Source of the DNA: Neorhizobium huautlense | GTDB taxonomy: Bacteria; Pseudomonadota; Alphaproteobacteria; Rhizobiales; Rhizobiaceae | NCBI RefSeq assembly: GCF_030811685.1 | Contig: NZ_JAUSRF010000004.1 | Span: forward strand, 1-64,000 | Length of the DNA stretch: 64,000 nt | Direction of reading: 5' to 3' | In this document: in pieces, positions 33,386 to 42,217 of the stretch | Numbering within the stretch: position 1 is the first letter of the stretch | Layout: the number at the start of each line of letters is the position of its first letter | Notes under the pieces: generated by a model | Seen by the model: only the letters and a program-made list of their open reading frames with translations | What the model was told of the DNA's origin: nothing | Database searches by the model: none | Translations under genes and position numbers: made by a program

Positions 33386-34795
33386 ATGACGACCGCAAGC
33401 GACATCATGAAACAGATCAAGGAAAACGACGTCAAGTTCGTGGACCTGCGCTTTACCGATCCCAAGGGCAAGCTGCAGCACGTCACCATGGACGTTGTCG
33501 CCGTAGACGAAGACATGTTCGCCGATGGCGTCATGTTCGACGGTTCCTCGATCGGCGGCTGGAAGGCCATCAACGAGTCGGACATGGTGCTGATGCCCGA
33601 TCCGGCCACCGTCCACATGGACCCGTTCTTCGCGCAGTCGACCATGGTCGTCATCTGCGACATTCTCGATCCGGTCTCCGGCGAAGCCTATAACCGCGAT
33701 CCGCGCGGCACAGCCAAGAAGGCCGAAGCCTACCTCAAGGCTTCCGGCGTGGGCGACACCGTGTTCGTCGGCCCGGAACCTGAATTCTTCGTGTTCGACG
33801 ACGTCAAGTACAAGGCCGATCCGTACAACACGGGCTTCAAGCTCGATTCTTCGGAACTGCCGTCCAACGACGACACCGACTACGAGACTGGCAACCTCGG
33901 CCACCGTCCGCGCGTCAAGGGTGGTTATTTCCCGGTTCCGCCGATCGACAGCCTGCAGGACATGCGCTCCGAAATGCTGACCGTCCTGACCGAAATGGGC
34001 GTCGTTGTCGAAAAGCACCACCACGAAGTCGCCGCCGCCCAGCACGAGCTCGGCGTGAAATTCGACACGCTGGTGCGCAACGCCGACAAGATCCAGATCT
34101 ACAAGTATGTCGTCCATCAGGTCGCCAATGCCTATGGCAAGACGGCAACCTTCATGCCGAAGCCGATTTTTGGCGATAACGGTTCTGGCATGCACGTGCA
34201 CCAGTCGATCTGGAAGGACGGCAAGCCGACTTTTGCCGGCGACGAATATGCCGGCCTGTCGGAAAGCTGCCTGCATTACATCGGCGGCATCATCAAGCAC
34301 GCCAAGGCCATCAACGCCTTCACCAACCCGACGACCAACTCCTACAAGCGTCTGGTCCCGGGTTACGAAGCACCGGTTCTGCTGGCCTATTCCGCACGCA
34401 ACCGTTCGGCCTCCTGCCGCATTCCGTTCGGCACCGGTCCGAAGTCGAAGCGCGTCGAAGTCCGCTTCCCGGATCCGCTGGCGAACCCCTATCTCGCCTT
34501 CGCCGCCATGCTGATGGCCGGCCTCGACGGCATCAAGAACAAGATCCATCCGGGCAAGGCCATGGACAAGGATCTCTACGATCTGCCGCCGAAGGAACTG
34601 AAGAAGATCCCGACCGTCTGCGCGTCGCTGCGCGAAGCGCTCGAAAACCTCGATCGCGACCGCAAGTTCCTCACCGCCGGCGGCGTCTTCGATGACGACC
34701 AGATCGACGCCTATATCGAACTGAAGATGGTCGAAGTGATGCGTTATGAAATGACGCCTCATCCGGTCGAGTTCGACATGTATTATTCGGCCTGA
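33386..34795 (+). CDS. glnA: Glutamine synthetase type I
   Basis: The 469-aa enzyme forms glutamine from glutamate, ammonia and ATP as a dodecamer. Signatures: [10 protein letters not shown] near residue 51, [21 protein letters not shown], the ATP-binding [13 protein letters not shown] region and [10 protein letters not shown]. The adenylylation site Tyr is in [13 protein letters not shown] near residue 397, so its activity is controlled by GlnE through P-II. It is the second gene of the glnBA operon and ends in a strong terminator. Confidence 0.98.
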   Translation: MTTASDIMKQIKENDVKFVDLRFTDPKGKLQHVTMDVVAVDEDMFADGVMFDGSSIGGWKAINESDMVLMPDPATVHMDPFFAQSTMVVICDILDPVSGEAYNRDPRGTAKKAEAYLKASGVGDTVFVGPEPEFFVFDDVKYKADPYNTGFKLDSSELPSNDDTDYETGNLGHRPRVKGGYFPVPPIDSLQDMRSEMLTVLTEMGVVVEKHHHEVAAAQHELGVKFDTLVRNADKIQIYKYVVHQVANAYGKTATFMPKPIFGDNGSGMHVHQSIWKDGKPTFAGDEYAGLSESCLHYIGGIIKHAKAINAFTNPTTNSYKRLVPGYEAPVLLAYSARNRSASCRIPFGTGPKSKRVEVRFPDPLANPYLAFAAMLMAGLDGIKNKIHPGKAMDKDLYDLPPKELKKIPTVCASLREALENLDRDRKFLTAGGVFDDDQIDAYIELKMVEVMRYEMTPHPVEFDMYYSA

Positions 34796-34837
34796 TCCGC
34801 CGGATCCAATCAGTCGTGCGGTTGCGGCCGCATCTGG

Positions 34838-34867
34838 AAACGGCGGGATGTTCATCCCGCCGTTTTT
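34838..34867 (+). terminator. Rho-independent terminator of glnBA
   Basis: A 12-bp perfect stem AAACGGCGGGAT / ATCCCGCCGTTT with loop GTTC and a T-run lies 43 bp after the glnA stop. Confidence 0.92.
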
Positions 34868-34914
34868 CGTTTCCCCGTACAGAACACTTCCATCAATTCA
34901 TTTTCCGGTGCGCC

Positions 34915-35838
34915 ATGCCCGATCAATCCAAACCCGTTCAAGCCCGCCCGCTCGACTGGGTCATTTTTGCTCTCGTTCCTTTTTTCTTTTCCACCAACAT
35001 CATTTTCGGCCGTGGCATCATTGGCGATGTCGCGCCTTACACGACCGCCTTCCTGCGTTGGACCGGATCGACGCTGGTCACCCTGCCCTTCATCCTTGCT
35101 GATCGCCGCGCCGCCTGGTTCTTCGTCAGCCGGCACTTCTGGCTCTGGCTGGTGCTGGGCGGGCTCGGCATGGGCATTTGCGGCGGCGTGGTCTACTGGT
35201 CGCTGAACTACACCACGGCTGCCAACGGCACGCTGATCTACACGACCTCCTCCTTGTTCATCATCCTCTTCCAATGGATGTTTGCCGGCCGCAGCATTGG
35301 CGCGCGCGAACTGGCCGGCATGGCGATCGCCTTTGCCGGCGTCATCGTCATCGTGTTGCGCGGTGATGTCTCCGCGCTGCTGCATCTCGATTTCAACATC
35401 GGCGATTTCGGCATCCTGATCGCGGCCATCTCCTTTGCCATCTATTCGATCCTTCTGCGCCAGCCCGCATTGCAGAAGCTGCAGCCGCTATCGCTGTTCG
35501 GTGTGATCGCACTGTCCGGCGCGCTCGTGCTTTTGCCCGCGACGGTCTATGAAATCGTCACCGGCGGCCCGATGCCGGACGAACCGATGGATTGGGCCAA
35601 GATTGCCGGCATGGTGGCGTTCGCATCGCTTGCCGCCTTCTATTGCTTCCAGCAGACCGTTCGCGTTTTTGGCCCGGCCCAGGCCGGCGTGACGCTGTAT
35701 CTCATGCCGCCGGTCTCGATCGTCATGGCCATCGTCTTCCTCGGCGAGAGTTTTGCGGCCTATCACGCGGTCGGAATTCTGCTTGTTGTGGGCGGCGTCG
35801 TGCTGGCAACAATGCCGAACAAGGGGAAAACGAAGTAA
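34915..35838 (+). CDS. DMT superfamily transporter (EamA family)
   Basis: The 307-aa protein has ten predicted spans in two EamA repeats, with the motifs TTAANGTLIYTTSSLFIILF in the first half and GPAQAGVTLYLMPPVSIVMA in the second. Family members export amino acids or other metabolites. I start at MPDQSKPVQARPLDW, which leaves 14 cytoplasmic residues before span 1; the frame is open upstream through the glnA terminator. It is read alone between glnA and hspQ. Confidence 0.88.
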   Translation: MPDQSKPVQARPLDWVIFALVPFFFSTNIIFGRGIIGDVAPYTTAFLRWTGSTLVTLPFILADRRAAWFFVSRHFWLWLVLGGLGMGICGGVVYWSLNYTTAANGTLIYTTSSLFIILFQWMFAGRSIGARELAGMAIAFAGVIVIVLRGDVSALLHLDFNIGDFGILIAAISFAIYSILLRQPALQKLQPLSLFGVIALSGALVLLPATVYEIVTGGPMPDEPMDWAKIAGMVAFASLAAFYCFQQTVRVFGPAQAGVTLYLMPPVSIVMAIVFLGESFAAYHAVGILLVVGGVVLATMPNKGKTK

Positions 35839-35945
35839 AGGCCAAAGAATTTCCACATTTTCGGGAGCCTTTTACCTGCTCGGGCATTGCCCTTGTAGCG
35901 TGGGAACGGAGTGACCACATAATGTTGCGAAAGGAAGTTCGCGCC

Positions 35946-36275
35946 ATGAAACAACGCAACGCAAAATTCACCATCGGCGAAGTCGTTCGCCACAAGGTTT
36001 TCCCGTTCCGGGGCGTCGTGTTCGATGTGGATGCCGAATTCGCCAACTCCGAAGAATGGTGGAACGCGATACCGGCAGATATCCGCCCCGACAGGGACCA
36101 GCCCTTTTATCACCTGCTCGCAGAGAACGACGAACAGGAATATGTGGCCTACGTCTCGGAACAGAACCTCGTGCATGACGATAGCGAGCAGCCGCTCCGC
36201 AGTGACAATGTCATGCGGATATTCGACCGCGCGCCGTCAGGAGAACTGAGGCCGAAGTCGATACTGGCACACTGA
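35946..36275 (+). CDS. hspQ: Heat shock protein HspQ
   Basis: The 109-aa protein matches HspQ/YccV: KFTIGEVVRHKVFPFRGVVFD, the conserved EEWW patch and PFYHLLAEND...YVAYVSEQNL. HspQ binds hemimethylated DNA in E. coli and acts as a specificity enhancer of Lon. The ATG at 35946 has AAAGGAAG upstream; an earlier in-frame ATG at 35922 lacks a good ribosome site. It is followed by a hairpin shared with the convergent TAXI operon. Confidence 0.9.
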   Translation: MKQRNAKFTIGEVVRHKVFPFRGVVFDVDAEFANSEEWWNAIPADIRPDRDQPFYHLLAENDEQEYVAYVSEQNLVHDDSEQPLRSDNVMRIFDRAPSGELRPKSILAH

Positions 36276-36296
36276 GCCGAGAGATCGTAATGTCAT

Positions 36297-36323
36297 GAAA
36301 AAGGGCGCCGCAATGGCGCCCTT
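36297..36323 (-). terminator. Terminator of the TAXI operon (possibly bidirectional)
   Basis: The stem AAGGGCGCC / GGCGCCCTT with loop GCAAT is followed on the minus strand by TTTTT. It lies between the convergent hspQ and TAXI protein genes. Confidence 0.85.
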
Positions 36324-36349
36324 GTCACGTCTGCCAGCGGCTGAAAACG

Positions 36350-37372
36350 TCAACGTTTCATGTGCTGTTCCAGCAGGTTCAGGTACTCGTTGTTGCCGAC
36401 GTTATCGGAGGTGTTGGTGCAGGAGACCTTGTAGGTCGGATCGAGCCCCTTGCGCACGCACATGCCCACTTCCCAGCCCTTCGGAACTTCCGTCAGGTCG
36501 ATGTCCTTCCACTTGGGATGGCCGGTGCGGCGCAGTTCATCGATGTTGTCGACGACCAGATTGGTGAAGTCGGCAACGGCCTTGCAGGCCGTGTTGTAAT
36601 AGGCGTTCTTGTTCGTCCCGTATTCATAGGTCATCAGCAGTGTCTTGACCGCAACGGTCTGAACTGCCGTCCGCTGATACGGATACATGTTGGCCGGGAT
36701 GGTGACCTGCTTGTAGCTGGCGCGCAGCAATTCGTCGGTAATCGGGACCAGATGGTAGGTGTCGTCGATCCGGGGATCCGTCAGGGCCGCCAACGGCGCA
36801 CCGGCCACGCGAACCAGGGCATCGATTTCACCCTGACGCAGCAGTTCGATCATTTCGTCGGTCGTGCCGGTGACGCGTTCGGCGACCGGGATGCGCAGAA
36901 TGTCGAACATCAACTGCGAGGTCAGATAGGCTGTGCTGTCCTTCTCGCCGACGCCGATGCGCTTGCCGCGCAAATCCTGAAGCGTTCTGATGTTGTCTGG
37001 CGCCAGCACATGGACCTCGGCGTCATAGAGCGGAAGCATGACGCGCATGCCCTGTACCGCGTCGCGAACGTCACTGCTTTCGCTCTTGTAGGCGCTCAGA
37101 TAGTTGAGAAGATCGCTGTCCACGACGCCGAACTGCGTGTTGCGGCGATTGCGGACCCCGAAGAAACTTTCCAATGCCCCTTTGGAGGAAACCACGCTCA
37201 ATGGCAGGCCGCACCTGTCGCCGAGCTTTGCAATGTCCTGGGCAATCAGGCCCTGTGTGGAGCCGACACCGGCCGCCATGATCTGCCGATCAGGTTCTTG
37301 CGCTGAAGCGCTTTGAGGCGCTACCGCGCCGATGAGAGACAAGGCGACGACGTTCAGTACCGCGAATTTCAT
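36350..37372 (-). CDS. TAXI family periplasmic solute-binding protein, paralogue 1
   Basis: The 340-aa protein has a signal peptide (residues 1-24, cleavage after ASA) and the fold of TRAP-associated extracytoplasmic immunogenic (TAXI) proteins. It shares with its two neighbours FFGVRNR, GMRVMLPLYDAEVH, LQDLRGKRIGVGE, AYLTSQLMFDILRI and ELLRQGEIDAL. Four cysteines (GDRC, TACK, GMCVRK, KVSC) are conserved in all three, so disulfides are likely. TAXI proteins normally deliver ligands to a fused DctQM permease, but none is nearby. It is the last gene of the operon, with its own CAGGAAAG ribosome site; ligand unknown. Confidence 0.88.
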   Translation of the reverse strand: MKFAVLNVVALSLIGAVAPQSASAQEPDRQIMAAGVGSTQGLIAQDIAKLGDRCGLPLSVVSSKGALESFFGVRNRRNTQFGVVDSDLLNYLSAYKSESSDVRDAVQGMRVMLPLYDAEVHVLAPDNIRTLQDLRGKRIGVGEKDSTAYLTSQLMFDILRIPVAERVTGTTDEMIELLRQGEIDALVRVAGAPLAALTDPRIDDTYHLVPITDELLRASYKQVTIPANMYPYQRTAVQTVAVKTLLMTYEYGTNKNAYYNTACKAVADFTNLVVDNIDELRRTGHPKWKDIDLTEVPKGWEVGMCVRKGLDPTYKVSCTNTSDNVGNNEYLNLLEQHMKR

Positions 37373-37460
37373 AGTCTTTCCTGATGTAATTTGAGTTGGT
37401 ATGTTTTGTTGTTGTGTTGTCGATGGGTCGTTTCGCGGTCACTTGAACGGTATCTTCCGA

Positions 37461-37510
37461 CCCTTCCGTCAAAAAGCGGTCGGGAAAGAGATGTATCTTT
37501 GACGGAAGGG
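37461..37510. repeat. Long inverted repeat between TAXI paralogues 1 and 2
   Basis: Perfect 13-bp arms, CCCTTCCGTCAAA (37461-37473) and TTTGACGGAAGGG (37498-37510), enclose a 24-nt spacer. No T-run follows on either strand, so it is not a standard terminator. It could form an RNA hairpin in the operon message or serve as an operator. Confidence 0.8.
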
Positions 37511-37564
37511 CCAACTGGCGCTCCGGCAAGCCGGCCTCTCCTGTCATGATTGACGTCTGTCGCT

Positions 37565-38593
37565 TTACCGCTGTTTCAAACGCTCCTGCAGCAGGTTGAG
37601 ATATTGCTGGTTTTCAGCGTTGTTGGCGGCCTGCGAGCAGGAAACCTTGTAGCTCGTGTCCAGACCCTTGCGCACGCACATGCCGATTTCCCATCCTTTC
37701 GGGACTTCGGTCAGGTTGACGTCCTTCCATTTCTGGTGGCCGCTACGGCGCAACTCGTCGATATTGTCGACGATCAGGCTGGTGAAATCCGCCACGGTCT
37801 TGCAGGCCTTGTCGTAATAGGCGTTCTTGCCGGTTCCATATTCGTAGGTCATCAGCAGCGTCTTGACGCTGACCGTCTGAACCGCGCTTTTCTGGAAACC
37901 GTAGGTGCCGGCCGCAAGCGTTGCGCCCTTGTAGCTTGCGCGCAGAACCTCATCAGTGATCGGTACGAGATGGAAGCTGTCATCAATCCTGCCATCGTTC
38001 AGGAGCGACAGCGGCGCGCCACCGACGCGAACCATCGCATCGATCTCGCCCTGACGCAGCAGTTCGACCATGTCGTTGCCCGATCCGCGCACACGTTCGG
38101 ACACCTGAATGCGCAGGATGTCGAAGATCAACTGCGAGGTCAGATAGGCGGAACCGTCCGGTTCGCCAACGCCAACGCGCTTGCCACGCAGATCCTGTAG
38201 GCTGTTGATGCCCTCTCTCGCCACGACATGAACTTCGGCATCATAAAGCGGGAACATGATGCGCATGCCCTGAATGGCCTGCCGCACGTCATTGTTCTGG
38301 CCCTGATAGCTGTTCAGATAGGTGAGGATGTCGCCATCAACGATACCGAACTGGGTATTGTGACGGTTGCGCACGCCAAAAAAGTTCTCGAGAGAACCTT
38401 TCGAGCCCACGACATTCACAGGCATCCCGCACTTGTTTCCGAGTTCGGCAATATCGCGAGCAATCGCGAGCTGTGTGCCGCCGCCGCCGGACGCCATGAT
38501 ATTGCGCTCAGGGTCTGCTGAAAAAGCCACACGAGGCGCGGCAATGCCGGCAACGAGGGCCAGAGCAATCAGGCTACAAGTTCCTATCTTCAT
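37565..38593 (-). CDS. TAXI family periplasmic solute-binding protein, paralogue 2
   Basis: The 342-aa protein starts at an ATG with GGAGGAGA upstream and has a signal peptide ending near AFSA. It repeats the shared blocks: GNKCGMPV, FFGVRNRHNTQFGIVD, GMRIMFPLYDAEVH, LRGKRVGVGEPDGSAYLTSQ and MVELLRQGEIDAM. The four conserved Cys are present. By eye it is closer to paralogue 3 than to 1 in the first half. The gap to paralogue 1 (192 bp) carries a long inverted repeat, and that to paralogue 3 (252 bp) a hairpin. It is the middle copy of a tandem triplication; no permease gene accompanies it. Confidence 0.88.
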   Translation of the reverse strand: MKIGTCSLIALALVAGIAAPRVAFSADPERNIMASGGGGTQLAIARDIAELGNKCGMPVNVVGSKGSLENFFGVRNRHNTQFGIVDGDILTYLNSYQGQNNDVRQAIQGMRIMFPLYDAEVHVVAREGINSLQDLRGKRVGVGEPDGSAYLTSQLIFDILRIQVSERVRGSGNDMVELLRQGEIDAMVRVGGAPLSLLNDGRIDDSFHLVPITDEVLRASYKGATLAAGTYGFQKSAVQTVSVKTLLMTYEYGTGKNAYYDKACKTVADFTSLIVDNIDELRRSGHQKWKDVNLTEVPKGWEIGMCVRKGLDTSYKVSCSQAANNAENQQYLNLLQERLKQR

Positions 38594-38789
38594 GAAATTC
38601 TCCTCCACATCCCATATGAATCGCCGATAACGGCCCCGTGTTTGAAAACTGCCTCGGCGGCGGTTGGCCACCTCTGGTGCTGCAATTGTCTCTGATCGCG
38701 AAGCCGCCCTCTCCGCCTCAAAAAAACAAGACCGTGCCATCGAGTGCATGCAAAAAGCTCAATGGTCATCAGCCTCGCTCATCCAGAAA

Positions 38790-38819
38790 GGCCGGCGATC
38801 CCCGAAAGGTTCGCCGGCC
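38790..38819 (-). terminator. Hairpin between TAXI paralogues 3 and 2
   Basis: 9-bp perfect arms GGCCGGCGA (38790-38798) and TCGCCGGCC (38811-38819), 12-nt loop, are followed on the minus strand by TTTCT. It may be a weak terminator or attenuator lowering expression of the two downstream paralogues. Confidence 0.55.
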
Positions 38820-38845
38820 CTGTCATTTCAATGGTGAAAATGCTC

Positions 38846-39868
38846 CTATTTACGCAGGCGATCGCGCAGAAGATCGAGATACTGCTGGTTATCGGCGCTT
38901 TCGGTCTGGGTGCAGCTGACCTCATAGGTCGGCTCAAGCCCCTTGCGAACACACTGCCCAACTTCCCAGCCTTTCGGGATCTCCGTCAGGTTAAGGGTCT
39001 TCCATTTCGGATGATGGCCGACACGACGCAGTTCATCGAGGTTACCGACGATCAGGTTGGTGAAATCGGCAACCGCCTTGCAGGAATTCCGGTAATAGGC
39101 GTTCTTCTCCGAGCCGTATTCATAGGTCATCAGCAGGGTTTTGCTGGCAATCGTCTTGACCGGCTCGCGCTGGAACGAGTAGGTGCCGGCCGGCAGCGTT
39201 ACCGGCTTGTAGCTGGCATGCAGCACTTCATCCGTGATCGGCACCAGGTGGAACGAATTGTCGACACGACCATCGGTGAACATCGGCATCGGTGCATTGC
39301 CGACCTTGAGCAATGCGTCAATCTCGCCCTGACGCAGCAGTTCGATCATTTCATCGGCCGATCCCGTCACACGTTCGGTGACCTGAATGCGCAGAATGTC
39401 GAGGATGAGCTGCGATGTCAGATAGGCGGTGCCGTCCTTCTGGCCGACACCCAGGCGCTTGCCGCGTAGGTCCTGCAGGCTGTTTATGCCGGCGCGGGCA
39501 ACGATATGCACTTCCGCGTCATACAACGGCAACATGATGCGCATGCCCTGAATGGCCTGCTTCACGTCCTCATTGGAACCACGGTATGCGGACAGGTAGT
39601 TCAGGATGTCGCTGTCAACGATGCCGAATTGGGTATTGTGGCGGTTTCGAACGCCGAAGAAGTTCTCCAGCGATCCGTGAGAATCGACGACTTGGAGCGG
39701 AAGACCGCACTTGTTGCCCAGTTCGGCGATATCGCGGGCAATCATGGTCTGACTGCCCCCTTCCATCGACGCCATGATGTTTCGATCGGCTTCCTGTGCC
39801 CGGACGACACCAGGCAGGACACTGCCAACCAATGCCAATGCAAACAAATTAAGTGCTAAACGCTTCAA
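38846..39868 (-). CDS. TAXI family periplasmic solute-binding protein, paralogue 3
   Basis: The 340-aa protein has a signal peptide (MKRLALNLFALALVGSV, cleavage after VRA) and the same conserved blocks and four cysteines as its two downstream copies, including FFGVRNRHNTQFGIVD and LRGKRLGVGQKDGTAYLTSQ. The start is TTG: AGGGGG lies 5 nt upstream, and the only nearby ATG is out of frame and opens just seven codons. It is 26 bp downstream of the coiled-coil membrane protein gene, so the two form an operon. Ligand unknown. Confidence 0.87.
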   Translation of the reverse strand: MKRLALNLFALALVGSVLPGVVRAQEADRNIMASMEGGSQTMIARDIAELGNKCGLPLQVVDSHGSLENFFGVRNRHNTQFGIVDSDILNYLSAYRGSNEDVKQAIQGMRIMLPLYDAEVHIVARAGINSLQDLRGKRLGVGQKDGTAYLTSQLILDILRIQVTERVTGSADEMIELLRQGEIDALLKVGNAPMPMFTDGRVDNSFHLVPITDEVLHASYKPVTLPAGTYSFQREPVKTIASKTLLMTYEYGSEKNAYYRNSCKAVADFTNLIVGNLDELRRVGHHPKWKTLNLTEIPKGWEVGQCVRKGLEPTYEVSCTQTESADNQQYLDLLRDRLRK

Positions 39869-39894
39869 ACATGCCCCCTAATTGATTTGGTGGA

Positions 39895-40767
39895 TCAGCA
39901 ATCGCTATCGAGATCACGAACCAGATTTCGTAGCGGTACAACCGGCACTGGATTGCCGAATACTTTTTCAAGGCTGACGGTCACGCAGGCGCCGGCAACG
40001 AGTTCGTCCTTGAGGCCGGTCCGCTGCGACGTCGAAAGCCCGTCGAGACCGGTGGCCTTTTCGAGCGCCGATTCAACATCCGAAACGCGGCGCGACTCAG
40101 TGGCGGAACGCATGTTCGAGGCGCTCGACGTCGCGTCGGCTTCCATTTCGTCCCGCCGGTCAGACAAAGCAGCGCTTCGGCTTGCCGTATCCTCGATAAT
40201 CCGCTGCAGCGCGATGGAGTCATCGTTGCCACTACCGGCCGGCTGAGCGCGATCCGTCACCGATGGAGTGGATGCCTGCGTTGCGAAGGCAGGAGCCGAT
40301 GCAGTTGGCGACGACGCTGCGTAGGAAAGCGCATCCTGCGTCTGCTGCGCCGGATTGGAAACGGCGACCGCCGTTGCGGGACGGTTTTGCGTAGCGGTCT
40401 CGGCCTGCTGCAATCTTTCAAGCGCGGTCGCTGTCTGAGAGGCGGTCTGTTCCGCCTGCGCGCGCCGGCGGGTTTCATCGCTCACCTGATCGCGCAGCGC
40501 CTCGACCTGCATCTGCAGTTCCGCAGCCTTGGCAGCAGCCAGCCGTGCTTCCTCTTCCCATCGGCCATTCTGCGATGCAGTCCGGCTTTCGGTGGCTGTC
40601 TTGGCAGTTTCGCTTGTGGTCGGAGCCGGGATCGCCAATGACGCCGGTTCCAGGCGTGGCTGATTGAAAAAGCTCATGACCGCTGCGCCAGCAATGAACG
40701 CAACAGGCACGGCCATGCCCCAGGTGACCGCGCTAAACCCCAGAAAGCGGCTCGATCCGCTCTCCAT
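39895..40767 (-). CDS. Membrane-anchored coiled-coil protein of unknown function
   Basis: The 290-aa protein has one predicted span (residues about 13-33, VTWGMAVPVAFIAGAAVMSF), then an Ala/Ser/Thr-rich region with a coiled coil at about residues 65-120 (RWEEEARLAAAKAAELQMQ and following heptads). A low-complexity stretch is followed by a compact C-terminal segment containing AGACVTVSLEKVFGNPVPVV and ending DLDSDC. The bulk should be periplasmic. I recognise no named family. The ATG at 40767 is chosen; a GTG 36 codons upstream is possible. It is the promoter-proximal gene of the TAXI operon, which suggests the products work together. Confidence 0.75.
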   Translation of the reverse strand: MESGSSRFLGFSAVTWGMAVPVAFIAGAAVMSFFNQPRLEPASLAIPAPTTSETAKTATESRTASQNGRWEEEARLAAAKAAELQMQVEALRDQVSDETRRRAQAEQTASQTATALERLQQAETATQNRPATAVAVSNPAQQTQDALSYAASSPTASAPAFATQASTPSVTDRAQPAGSGNDDSIALQRIIEDTASRSAALSDRRDEMEADATSSASNMRSATESRRVSDVESALEKATGLDGLSTSQRTGLKDELVAGACVTVSLEKVFGNPVPVVPLRNLVRDLDSDC

Positions 40768-41167
40768 TTCTTCTACTTCATCCCAACGAGTACGCAATTG
40801 CAGAACCCTTTTTCTAATTGGGCCGTGTTGTACCGATATGTTACTTATTGAGCAACTTCGAAAGCCCACATTCACTCGTAAAATACTTATATAGCGTAAA
40901 TAAGGTTAGCGTCGCCCTGTTGTTTCAGGGAAACTTAATGTAAGATCAGTAAAGATTTGGAAATTCTTCGCGCAACGGTGTGATAAACTAAGGCAAGGCA
41001 GCTTAAGGTTGCGATTAAGACTATAATCACGATGTGTGCTGTCACGCTACTATGTTTTCCCGGTACGTCAAACGGATTTTCTCGCGTTCCACTGCGGTCA
41101 TCGGGCACCAGAGGGCCGACATCGCTAACAGATCATTAAATTTTTCGAAGTGTAGGGCGCTGGATTG

Positions 41168-41191
41168 GATCAGGGTAAATATACCCTGATC
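41168..41191. promoter_or_regulatory. 24-bp dyad, possible operator
   Basis: GATCAGGGTA and TACCCTGATC are perfect 10-bp inverted arms around AATA. The arms are spaced like a binding site for a dimeric regulator. It is about 400 bp upstream of the TAXI operon and beyond the ialB terminator. A terminator role is less likely since only a short T-rich stretch follows. Confidence 0.5.
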
Positions 41192-41255
41192 TTTACTTCA
41201 TCCGAACCTGTGGATCGGCCTCTTGTTACGCCGGGTTGCCACTATCTTCAGCGAC

Positions 41256-41285
41256 AAAAAAAGAGGCGCCCGCGAGGACGCCCCT
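41256..41285 (-). terminator. Rho-independent terminator of ialB-like gene
   Basis: On the minus strand GGGGCGTCC pairs with GGGCGCCTC (two G-U pairs) around TCGC, followed by seven T residues, 40 bp after the gene stop. Confidence 0.85.
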
Positions 41286-41323
41286 TGATCTTGGCAGGTC
41301 CGGCATCATGCGATGCCCGAAAA

Positions 41324-41959
41324 TTACTGACCCTGCTTGGCCGCGTTCTGCGCGTCCTCGAGCTTCTTGCGGGTTTCTTCAGCCTTCTTCTGCATGCCTT
41401 CCTGCAGCGAACGCTGGCTTTCGGCAACCTGCGATTCCGAGATCGCCGGGCCGTCATAAACACCGGTGAAGCCTGCGAGTGTGATCTTGATCGGGTTCGG
41501 TGCGCGGCGGAAGTTGACCGAGGTGAACACGACTTCGGTACCCTTCTTGAGGGCAGCGAGGTTTGCGTCCGTCAGCGGCGCTTCGGCGATGCACTTGTCC
41601 GGCAGGCAGACGGTGTAATCCATCTTCTGCCCCTTGCCGCCATCGATCTGCATGGTGATGCCCGGGGGCAGCAGACGTGCGGTCGGAACAGAAACCTGCA
41701 TGATCTTGCGGGTTTCCTTGCCCTGAAGCGTCATCAGGCCGACGGCGGTGATGAGCTGGCCGTTCTGGGCCAGCTGGACGTTCTGGACGACGCAGAGGTC
41801 GTTTTCGCCCTGCTTGGCGCAGGTCTTGTACCACTGACCCGGAGCCGGGCCGGCCGGTGCTGCCTGCTGAGCGGAAGCGGCGAAAGGAACTGCAGCCGTG
41901 CCGACCGTCAGAGCCAGAGCCGAAAGGGCTCGCGTAATCTTGTGTGCGTTAAGCGTCAT
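41324..41959 (-). CDS. Invasion-associated locus B (IalB) family protein
   Basis: The 211-aa secreted protein has a signal peptide (about residues 1-30, cleavage after ASA) and the IalB core: WYKTCAKQGENDLCVVQN, LITAVGLMTLQGK and LPPGITMQIDGGKGQKMDYTVC..KC, with paired cysteines. The C-terminal 40 residues are a charged helix (SLQEGMQKKAEETRKKLEDA). In Bartonella IalB contributes to erythrocyte invasion; in rhizobia the role is unclear and probably envelope-related. It is monocistronic with its own terminator. Confidence 0.9.
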   Translation of the reverse strand: MTLNAHKITRALSALALTVGTAAVPFAASAQQAAPAGPAPGQWYKTCAKQGENDLCVVQNVQLAQNGQLITAVGLMTLQGKETRKIMQVSVPTARLLPPGITMQIDGGKGQKMDYTVCLPDKCIAEAPLTDANLAALKKGTEVVFTSVNFRRAPNPIKITLAGFTGVYDGPAISESQVAESQRSLQEGMQKKAEETRKKLEDAQNAAKQGQ

Positions 41960-42217
41960 AACGAAATCCGTCTCCTGAAATCCGTCCGAGAGCGACGATG
42001 CCGCTCGATATCGGGTTGCCTTCCTGCGTTCACCTGTCGGTCAAATGAGGCATTTGAATGGCTCCCCCGGTTGAGCAATCTGTTACATCGCGGTTTCGGC
42101 GATATCCAGTGCCCACGAGAATTTTCTTCGTATCAACCTTTATTTCCGCGGGGTTTGATTTGGTTTTCGCCGCATCCTTGGTCTATTTTGCGCAGAATCA
42201 TACAGCATAATCTTCGA

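Larger units (their letters stand above)
40768..41323. other. 556-bp AT-richer gene-free region
   Basis: No gene is supported here. It should contain the promoter of the coiled-coil/TAXI operon (a TATATAAG-like element lies near 40890 on the minus strand). It also holds a short hairpin CCCTG-N6-CAGGG at 40916-40931, a 24-bp dyad at 41168-41191 and the ialB terminator at 41256-41285. It is clearly more AT-rich than its surroundings. Confidence 0.55.
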
